From Candidatus Effluviviaceae Genus V sp. (GTDB lineage: Bacteria; Joyebacterota; Joyebacteria; Joyebacterales; Joyebacteraceae): a DNA stretch of 38,275 nt. The notes below the pieces were generated by a model, which was not told the DNA's origin, ran no database searches, and saw only the letters and a program-made list of their open reading frames with translations. The DNA lies in NCBI GenBank assembly GCA_014728125.1, contig WJMD01000183.1:1-38275 (forward strand), read 5' to 3'. A program made the translations under genes and the position numbers. How positions within the stretch are numbered: the first letter of the stretch is position 1; each line of letters begins with the position of its first letter. Positions 32,650 to 38,275 of the stretch are shown one piece after another.

Positions 32650-32664
32650 ACAACCGCGAGGAAA

Positions 32665-34020
32665 CTAGAGCTCGGGCGGTGCAGGGATGAGGCCTTCCTT
32701 CATCAGGATGTCGGTCTGGGCCCGAGCCTCTCTGATCTTCTTCTCGGCCATCTCGTACAGCTCATCGCGCGACATTGTAACACGAGCGATGCCCTGCTCA
32801 ATGGCCTTCATGCCGACGGCGGTCGCCTCGCGAGGGAACGTCTCCCACTCCGTCATGTCGGGGACGATGTAGTCCTCGCGGAGTCCCTTATCCTCGGCAC
32901 ACTTGGCGATCTCCTCGGCAGCGGCGATGCACATCTCGTCGGTGATGGTCTTGGCCATGACGTCGAGCGCGCCCCGGAAGATCGCCGGGAAACCGATCGA
33001 GTTGTTGACCTGGTTCGGGAAGTCGGAGCGGCCGGTCGCGACGATACGGGCTCCGGCCTCCTTGGCCTCCCACGGCCAGATCTCAGGCACCGGGTTCGCG
33101 CAGACGAAGACGATGGCGTCCTTCGCCATTTCCTCGATCCACTCCTTCTTGACCGTGTCCGGTCCGGGCTTCGACAGCGCGATGAGGACGTCGGCGCCCT
33201 TCATGGCGTCGGCCGGCGTGCCGACGAGGTTCTCCTCGTTGGTCATCTGAGCCAGCTCCCACTTCTCCTTGTAATCCGGGAGGTACTCGTCCTTCCGGCC
33301 CTCGTGGAGCGTGCCCTTGCTGTCGCACATGATGATCTTGCCCGGGTCGGCGCCCGCGCTGATCAGGAGGTGAGCGATGCGCACGTTCGAGGCGCCCGCG
33401 CCGATCATGGCGATCCGGACCTTGTTGAACTCCTTGCCGACGACCTTGACGGCATTTATGGCGCCGGCGACGGTGATCGCAGCCGTACCCTGCTGGTCGT
33501 CGTGCCAGACCGGTATGTCGAGTGCTTCGCGGACCTCCTCCAGCACGCGGAAGCACTTCGGCTGGGAGATGTCCTCGAGGTTGATACCGCCGAAGGCCGG
33601 ACTGATCAGCCTGGTCGTCTCGATGAGGACGTCGGGGTCCTTCGTGTCGACAGCGATCGGCACGGCATCGACGCCGCCGAGATACTTGAAGAGCAGCGCC
33701 TTGCCCTCCATGACTGGGAGGCTGGCGTGCGCGCCGATGTCGCCGAGGCCGAGGACGCGCGTGCCGTCGGTGACGACGGCGATCGTGTTCCTCTTGTTCG
33801 TGTGCTCGTAGACCTTCTCGGGGTTCGCGTGAATGTCCTTGCAGGGAGCGGCCACGCCCGGTGTGTACCAGATGGAGAAGTCGTCGAGACTCCTGACCAC
33901 GCACTTCGGAACGACCTGGTACTTACCGCCGTAGAATGGATGAAGGACCATTGCGTCGTGACTGGGCTTCTCCGCTTTCTTGACGAGCTCCTCCTTGGAC
34001 ATCTTCTTCATCTCTGCCAC
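32665..34020 (-). CDS. maeB: NAD(P)-dependent malic enzyme (short MaeB type)
   Basis: Converts malate to pyruvate and CO2 with reduction of NAD(P). The 451-residue protein lacks the phosphotransacetylase-like C-terminal domain found in long MaeB proteins. Seen motifs are WYTPGVAAPCKDI, GLGDIGA, MEGKALLFK, FGGINLEDI, HDDQQGTAAI and the Rossmann MIGAGASNVR near residue 205. The GTG at 34020 has GAGGAG 7 bases upstream; a longer frame extends to 34182 but overlaps the protease gene. It follows the fumarate-reductase-like genes, so malate from fumarate hydration could be drawn to pyruvate, or the reverse. Confidence 0.93.
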   Translation of the reverse strand: MAEMKKMSKEELVKKAEKPSHDAMVLHPFYGGKYQVVPKCVVRSLDDFSIWYTPGVAAPCKDIHANPEKVYEHTNKRNTIAVVTDGTRVLGLGDIGAHASLPVMEGKALLFKYLGGVDAVPIAVDTKDPDVLIETTRLISPAFGGINLEDISQPKCFRVLEEVREALDIPVWHDDQQGTAAITVAGAINAVKVVGKEFNKVRIAMIGAGASNVRIAHLLISAGADPGKIIMCDSKGTLHEGRKDEYLPDYKEKWELAQMTNEENLVGTPADAMKGADVLIALSKPGPDTVKKEWIEEMAKDAIVFVCANPVPEIWPWEAKEAGARIVATGRSDFPNQVNNSIGFPAIFRGALDVMAKTITDEMCIAAAEEIAKCAEDKGLREDYIVPDMTEWETFPREATAVGMKAIEQGIARVTMSRDELYEMAEKKIREARAQTDILMKEGLIPAPPEL

Positions 34021-34120
34021 TGCCCTGCTCCTCTCTGCTCTCTTGTAGTGCCTCGTTCGCTGTGCCCCGGGCGGTCCGCGCCGCCCGTCGGTGCGCGCCG
34101 CGTGACGGGCGCCGCGTCGT

Positions 34121-34600
34121 CTACATCCACTCGCTCTCGTGAAGGTGCGAGCCGAACTCCTCGCGGATGATCTGAGCAACAAGCCGCGGGACGGCCTCCC
34201 TGACGGCCGCCCGCTCCTCCTCGGGAGCTCCTCCGCGGGCGACCTCGATGGCGTAGATGGAGATCTCGTCGGGAAGCCAGGACCCCTGCCCCTTCTCGAC
34301 CATCACCCGCGCCCTGTACTCGGCGTCACGTCCCGCGTCCTCCGCATGCTCCAGCTCGAGATCGGAGAGCCCGAGGCGTCTGAGTTCGCCCACGTCCCCG
34401 TCGCCCGAGTCGACGCAGTCGACCACGACCACCTTGTCGTAGCCGGCGGCCAGACCGAACAGGTCGAGCCCGTAGGTCGTCGTCTCGAGAATGTCGACAC
34501 GGGGGTCCCGGAGGAGGGAGTGGACTCCACGAGCCACGGCGAAGCCGACATCGGCTCCGCTCTCCCTCTTGCCCGCCAGACCCACGATGAGCGTCTTCAT
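34121..34600 (-). CDS. Hydrogenase maturation protease-like protein (HycI/HyaD fold)
   Basis: The 159-residue protein has the length and strand order of nickel-hydrogenase maturation proteases, which clip the C-terminus of the large subunit after metal insertion. The N-terminal motif (usually G-x-G-N then an acidic pair) is altered to GLAGKRESGADVG, leaving D17. The VVVVDCVDSG block (D61, D64) is well kept; H85 may be the third metal ligand. Its place next to HdrA/MvhD and fumarate-reductase-like genes supports a link to a nickel-iron hydrogenase, but no hydrogenase subunit is inside the window. It could be a divergent family member with another target. Confidence 0.68.
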   Translation of the reverse strand: MKTLIVGLAGKRESGADVGFAVARGVHSLLRDPRVDILETTTYGLDLFGLAAGYDKVVVVDCVDSGDGDVGELRRLGLSDLELEHAEDAGRDAEYRARVMVEKGQGSWLPDEISIYAIEVARGGAPEEERAAVREAVPRLVAQIIREEFGSHLHESEWM

Positions 34601-34653
34601 GATCCTCGCTGCTCCCGTCGGGAGGGCCTGCTCTTCAGACCGGTCGGTCCCTG

Positions 34654-36267
34654 CTAGCTCAGGACCTTGATGCGGTTCTCGACGACCTTCTCGGGACGGT
34701 AGTCCGGAAGGAGGATCGGCGACTTGCGCTTCTTCGGAACGCGCGCCTTCTTGAGCTCCTCATGGTAGCTCTCGAGGTGCTTCAGCGAGAGCTTCCCGTG
34801 ACGCTTGATCGAGGCGGCGCGCTCGGCGGCCGCGATCCCCGCCCTGCGGCCGAAGACGATCACATCGAGAAGCGAGTTGCCCATGAGGCGGTTCGTGCCG
34901 TGCACCCCGCCCGCGACCTCACCGGCCGCGTAGAGGTTCTTGACCTTCGTCTCGCCGGTGGAGTCGATCTCAAGCCCACCGTTCTGGTAGTGCTGCGTCG
35001 GGTAGATCAGGATCGGCTCGGTCGCCAGATCGATGCCGAACCGCTCGTACTGGCGATACATGGCGGGAAGACGGCTCTTGACCGTTCCCTCGCCGTGCTT
35101 GAGTTCGATCACGACGGTGTCGAGCCAGACCGCGGGCTGTCCCGAGGGCGTCACGATGCCCTTCTTGCGCCCGGCGCATTCGCGGATGATCGCGGCCGCC
35201 TCGACGTCGCGCGTCTCGAGCTCGTAGACGAAGCGGTTCCCCTCGGCGTTGACGATCTGCCCGCCGATGCTCCTGGTCTTCTCGGTGACGAGAAGCCCCA
35301 GAAGCTGCTCGGGGAACGCCGCCCCCGTCGGGTGATACTGGATGGTATCGAGGAACGCGAGCGGCGCGCCGGCGCGGTAGCCCAGCACGAGACCGTCGGC
35401 CGTGGCGCCGTAGTGGTTCGACGTGGGGAAGCCCATGACGTGAAGCCGCCCGCCGCCGCCGGTGGCGAGGATGACGGTCTTGGCCTTGACGATGACGAAC
35501 TCCTCGGTCTCCATATTATAGAGGACCGCGCCCGTGACCTTCCTGCCGTCGGTGAGAAGCTCGTAAGCGGCCGCGAACTCCATGATCGGGACCTCGCGGT
35601 TCTGGACCTCGTCCTTCAGCGTCTTCATGATCTCGCCGCCGGTGTAGTCGCGGCAGGCGTGCATCCTCTTCCGCGACGTCCCTCCGCCGTGGATCGTGAC
35701 CATCGTCCCATCCGGGTCCTTGTCGAACATGACGCCCAGCTCCTCGAGCCAGGAGAGAACCGGCGGCGCGTCCATCACGAGCGCCTCGACGAGGTCGGGG
35801 TCGTTTTTGTAGTGCCCGCCGCCCATGACGTCGAGGTAGTGCGTGGCCGGCGAGTCGTTCTCCTTGTCGGCGCCCTGGATGCCGCCCTGCGCCATGACGG
35901 TGTTCGAGTCACCGAGTCTGAGCTTGGTGACGAGCAGCACGTCCGCGCCCTGTTCCTGCGCGACGAGCGCGGCGGCGGCGCCGGCGCCGCCTCCGCCGAC
36001 CACGAGAACGTCGACATCGTAGTCGACCTCCGTGAGGTCGAGTTTCTTCGGGTCGATGACGCTGTAAGCCTCGAAGACGCTCGCGTACTCCTTCGGAGTC
36101 CTCTCGCCCTTCGACGGCCCCACCTTGATCTCTGCGAACACCTCATCCCGATAGTCCGGGTGATACCCCTCGAGGAGCTTCTGGCGCTCCTCGGGCGACA
36201 TCAGAGGGATCTCCTCCGTGAGCCGGTGCTCCCGGGTCGCCTCGAGACGCTTGATCGATTCGTGCAT
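34654..36267 (-). CDS. Fumarate reductase/succinate dehydrogenase-type flavoprotein subunit (TfrA-like)
   Basis: About 537 residues (542 if the GTG at 36282 is used; its GGAGGAGG is rather far, while the ATG at 36267 has GGAG close by). Residues 1-85 of the longer form are an unusual N-terminal extension. The FAD motif is VVGGGGAGAAAA (94-105). The covalent-flavin His of membrane SdhA/FrdA is replaced by Asn127 (DSNTVMAQGG), so FAD should be bound non-covalently. Active-site blocks remain: QYHPTG, TEKTRSIGG and HGTNRLMGNSLL, the last with the proton-shuttle Arg. This argues for real fumarate or succinate chemistry, as in archaeal thiol:fumarate reductase. It is cotranscribed with the iron-sulfur subunit upstream. 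Confidence 0.9.
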   Translation of the reverse strand: MHESIKRLEATREHRLTEEIPLMSPEERQKLLEGYHPDYRDEVFAEIKVGPSKGERTPKEYASVFEAYSVIDPKKLDLTEVDYDVDVLVVGGGGAGAAAALVAQEQGADVLLVTKLRLGDSNTVMAQGGIQGADKENDSPATHYLDVMGGGHYKNDPDLVEALVMDAPPVLSWLEELGVMFDKDPDGTMVTIHGGGTSRKRMHACRDYTGGEIMKTLKDEVQNREVPIMEFAAAYELLTDGRKVTGAVLYNMETEEFVIVKAKTVILATGGGGRLHVMGFPTSNHYGATADGLVLGYRAGAPLAFLDTIQYHPTGAAFPEQLLGLLVTEKTRSIGGQIVNAEGNRFVYELETRDVEAAAIIRECAGRKKGIVTPSGQPAVWLDTVVIELKHGEGTVKSRLPAMYRQYERFGIDLATEPILIYPTQHYQNGGLEIDSTGETKVKNLYAAGEVAGGVHGTNRLMGNSLLDVIVFGRRAGIAAAERAASIKRHGKLSLKHLESYHEELKKARVPKKRKSPILLPDYRPEKVVENRIKVLS

Positions 36268-36300
36268 GCTCTCCGGATACACTTCGGTTCGCCTCCTCCG

Positions 36301-36981
36301 CTACCGGGGCTCCATGTCCCTGTTGTTGTAGAGCTCCTTGAGCTCCTTCGTCTTCATCTTCTTGAGCTTGACGATCTCCTTCTTGTACTTGCCCTTCTCG
36401 AGCTCGCCGACACGCTTCTCGAGATGCTTCGACTTCTCGGCGACGTATCTCGAGTAGAGCCTTCGCGCCAGGAGCCCCACGTTGTACTGGACGATCTCGG
36501 CGGGGCACCGCGATGCGCACAGGCCGCACAGAATGCAGTCGAACGAGAGATCGGCCGTCTTGGCGATGTCGCCGCGGAGGGCCGTCTGGATGTACTCCAT
36601 GACCTCGATGTCCTGAGGACAGGCCTTCGTGCAGGCGTTGCAGGCCAGGCAGCGGTAGACCTCGGGATAGAGCTTCAATACCGTCTCGGCGTTGGCCTCG
36701 AGGTCCTCGATGTCGTAGCTCGCCTTGTTGCCGGGATAGAACGGCAGCTCCGTGAGGTACATCCCGTCCTGGACCACCTCCTGGCACGCGAGCCCCACCT
36801 TGAGCCGGTAGTCGTCCCTGGTGCGGTAGACGGTGCCGCAGGCCCCGCAGAACGCTCCCCTGCAGCCGCACCCCCGCACGAGTCTGTATCCCGCGTACTC
36901 CATGGCCTTCATGATGGTGAGGTTCGCGGGAACCTCGTACTGCTTTCCCATCACGTAGATGGTGACCATCTCATCTGCCAT
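36301..36981 (-). CDS. Iron-sulfur subunit: 2Fe-2S plus two 4Fe-4S clusters (FrdB/TfrB-like)
   Basis: The 226-residue protein carries electrons to the flavoprotein. A 2Fe-2S ferredoxin domain comes first (C40, C45, C48, C66 in GCGCRGAFCGAC...C). Two ferredoxin-type 4Fe-4S motifs follow: C111/C114/C117/C121 and C149/C152/C155/C159. The last 45 residues are a Lys/Glu-rich helix, probably a coiled coil. It resembles the N-terminal half of archaeal TfrB, but the cysteine-rich HdrB-like half is missing. There is no membrane subunit gene, so the complex should be soluble. GGGAGG precedes the ATG at 36981. It lies 58 bases from mvhD. Confidence 0.9.
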   Translation of the reverse strand: MADEMVTIYVMGKQYEVPANLTIMKAMEYAGYRLVRGCGCRGAFCGACGTVYRTRDDYRLKVGLACQEVVQDGMYLTELPFYPGNKASYDIEDLEANAETVLKLYPEVYRCLACNACTKACPQDIEVMEYIQTALRGDIAKTADLSFDCILCGLCASRCPAEIVQYNVGLLARRLYSRYVAEKSKHLEKRVGELEKGKYKKEIVKLKKMKTKELKELYNNRDMEPR

Positions 36982-37039
36982 CGTGTCGGTCCCTCCCTTG
37001 GCGTCGGCCGCGGCTCACCGGCCGCGACCCGCGGCGCTC

Positions 37040-37630
37040 CTATCGCTTCGCCTTCGCGCGCTTCTTCCCGGTGGACTTCTTCGCCGGCCTCTTCTTCGAG
37101 CCGGCCTTCTTTCCAGGCTTCTTCGAGCCCGACGCCTTCGCCGACTTCTTCTTCGGCTTCTTCGCATCCGACGACGTCCCCGCGGCAGCGTGGGGTGACT
37201 CGAACTCCCGGTCCTTCGGCAGCGGTCGGTCGTCGAGCGTGAGCGGCCCGAGCTCCTTCACGTCCTTCACGAAGTCGTTCATGACACGGACGAGCTTGTC
37301 GCCCTCGGCGGCCGAGATCCACTCGAGCCTCAGCCGGTCCGGCTCGATGCCGAAGTCCTCGAGCATCCGCTTGAGGAGAGAGATCCTCCGCATCGTCTTG
37401 TAGTTGCCGTCCTGGTAGTGGCAGTCGCCGGGATGGCACCCGCCGACGAGGACCGCGTCGGCCCCCTCGCGGAACGCCCACAGGACATGCTGGGGGTCGA
37501 TCCTGCCGCTGCAGTTGACCCGCACCACCACGCCGTTGGGCGGATACTGCTTCCTCGACGTCCCGGCGAGGTCTGCTCCGGCGTACGTGCACCACTTGCA
37601 GAAGAAGCAGACGATTCTCGGCTCGAACAT
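37040..37630 (-). CDS. mvhD: MvhD-type hydrogenase/heterodisulfide reductase delta subunit with Lys-rich tail
   Basis: A 2Fe-2S electron carrier that links a hydrogenase or other donor to HdrA. The MvhD domain is at residues 1-145, with C8, C11, C14, C40, C65 and C70 (ICFFCKWCTYAGADLAG-like start, VNCSGRIDP, GCHPGDCHY). Residues 157-196 are a tail with 18 Lys and 3 Arg in 40, mostly with Ala, Ser, Gly and Pro, like bacterial histone H1-like tails; known MvhD proteins end without it. GGAGG lies 8 bases before the ATG, and only 2 bases separate it from the HdrA stop, so the two are surely coupled. Confidence 0.93.
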   Translation of the reverse strand: MFEPRIVCFFCKWCTYAGADLAGTSRKQYPPNGVVVRVNCSGRIDPQHVLWAFREGADAVLVGGCHPGDCHYQDGNYKTMRRISLLKRMLEDFGIEPDRLRLEWISAAEGDKLVRVMNDFVKDVKELGPLTLDDRPLPKDREFESPHAAAGTSSDAKKPKKKSAKASGSKKPGKKAGSKKRPAKKSTGKKRAKAKR

Positions 37631-37632
37631 GT

Positions 37633-38275
37633 CTAGTCCTCCAGGGCCGCCGTGACCATCCTGTAGATCTGGTTGTCGGTCAGATTTCTCTGCGTGGCCG
37701 ACCCTGACGGGCAGGCCGCGATGCAGGCGCCGCATCCCTCACAGATCGCCTCCTGTATCCGCGCGACCTGTTTCTCATCGTCGAACTCGGCGGCGTCGTA
37801 TGGACAGACCGAGACGCAGACCCGGCAGCCGGCACAGGTGTCCTCGTCAATGACGGCGATGATCGGCTCGCGGTGGTACTCCTCCTCGGCGAAGAGCGCG
37901 GCCACCTTGCTCGCCGCGCCGGACGCCTGGGACACGGCCTCGGGGATGTCCTTCGGCCCCTGCGCCGCGCCGGCAAGATAGAAGCCGGGCGCCAGGCTCT
38001 CGACCGGACGGAGCTTGGGATGGGCCTCCGAGAGGAAACCCCACTCATTCGTGTGGATCTTGAGCTTGTTCGCCAGCTCCCGCGCCGTGGCGCTCGGGAC
38101 CATCCCGAGACCGAGCACGACCATGTCCGCGGCGATCTCGACCTTCTTGCCCGTCAGCGTGTCGACGCCCCAGAGGTAGACCTTCCCGTCCTCCTCGAAG
38201 ATCTTCGAAACCTTGCCCCGCACGTACAGGACGTCGTCCTCCTCGGCGGCGCGCTGGTAGAACTCCTCGTAGCCC
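37633..38275 (-). CDS. hdrA: HdrA-type electron-transfer flavoprotein, C-terminal part (partial)
   Basis: Only the last 213 residues are inside the window; the gene runs past the right edge with no real start here. HdrA carries the FAD that can split electron pairs in heterodisulfide reductase complexes. The visible part shows the end of the flavin-binding domain (VLGLGMVPSATA, GFYLAGAAQGPKDIPEAVSQA) and two 4Fe-4S ferredoxin motifs (CAGCRVCVSVCP and CEGCGACIAACP, bases about 37711-37836). It is immediately followed by mvhD. Neither HdrB nor HdrC is seen on this side; they may lie beyond the edge or be replaced by the fumarate-reductase-like pair. Confidence 0.92.
   Translation of the reverse strand, partial: GYEEFYQRAAEEDDVLYVRGKVSKIFEEDGKVYLWGVDTLTGKKVEIAADMVVLGLGMVPSATARELANKLKIHTNEWGFLSEAHPKLRPVESLAPGFYLAGAAQGPKDIPEAVSQASGAASKVAALFAEEEYHREPIIAVIDEDTCAGCRVCVSVCPYDAAEFDDEKQVARIQEAICEGCGACIAACPSGSATQRNLTDNQIYRMVTAALED

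Noticed and set aside
32603-32653. TTG at 32653 as the start of the second sigma factor
   Set aside because: No ribosome site, and the extra 17 codons would be encoded by the hairpin; GTG at 32602 has GGAG at good distance.
34069-34086. Hairpin (6-bp stem) before malic enzyme as a terminator
   Set aside because: Short, with no U-run, in GC-rich sequence where such pairs are common by chance.
37043-37162. Lys-rich MvhD tail as a frameshift product
   Set aside because: The frame continues without break to a stop just before the next gene, and the composition is patterned rather than random.
34762-37242. Open frame of 826 codons on the plus strand
   Set aside because: It is antisense to well-identified fumarate-reductase-like and MvhD genes. 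Its product is Arg/Val/Asp/Leu-rich with no domain, as expected for the reverse of high-GC coding DNA.
1-38275. tRNA, rRNA, CRISPR, insertion sequence or phage genes
   Set aside because: I looked for cloverleaf-like stretches, regularly spaced repeats, transposase motifs and terminal repeats in the intergenic regions and found none; all intergenic gaps are below 250 bases.

Overview
The window is a compact, high-GC bacterial chromosome segment with 34 protein genes, two of them cut by the window edges. I see no tRNA, rRNA, CRISPR array, insertion sequence or prophage gene. Gene content points to the FCB side of the bacterial tree, perhaps an uncultured lineage such as Eisenbacteria or Krumholzibacteriota. 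The reasons are secreted enzymes with a FlgD-like/type-IX-like C-terminal tail, many lipoproteins, TPR proteins, a pyruvoyl arginine decarboxylase and an HdrA/MvhD electron-transfer block. This placement is an inference from gene content, not from a marker phylogeny.

Left part (1-13.4 kb): a large lipoprotein (partial), a secreted zinc carboxypeptidase and a class II amidotransferase are read leftward. A divergent two-gene operon (pdaD-speB) would make putrescine from arginine via agmatine. A class I amidotransferase, a geranylgeranyl-reductase-type flavoprotein and a secreted metallophosphatase form a leftward operon. A small zinc-ribbon/DUF2007 protein, an adenosine-specific kinase and a glycosyltransferase follow.

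Middle part (13.4-28.9 kb): an ECF sigma factor, its membrane anti-sigma factor and a small secreted protein form one operon. A DUF4384 protein and a Tyr/Asp-rich lipoprotein form the next. Both operons are preceded by the same unusual two-box promoter, so they look like one envelope-stress regulon. Then come trpS (with a cysteine pattern typical of iron-sulfur TrpRS), a membrane protein and a phosphomannomutase/phosphoglucomutase. Next are an M1-peptidase-like protein that has lost its zinc site, an IscU-type scaffold, and an operon of CoA-disulfide-reductase-like flavoprotein, PTS enzyme I and lytic transglycosylase.

Right part (29-38.3 kb): an Hsp20 chaperone, then a long leftward array. 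In transcription order it reads: HdrA (partial), MvhD with a histone-like Lys-rich tail, an iron-sulfur subunit, a fumarate-reductase-like flavoprotein, a hydrogenase-maturation-protease-like protein, malic enzyme, a second ECF sigma factor, an S9 peptidase lipoprotein and a small zinc-finger protein. HdrA, MvhD and the two fumarate-reductase-like subunits suggest a soluble, possibly flavin-bifurcating complex linking hydrogen or another low-potential donor to fumarate/succinate. This is the most interesting candidate system here.

Vegetative promoters are easy to see and close to TTGACG-N17/18-TATAAT. Four divergent intergenic regions each carry two of them, back to back.
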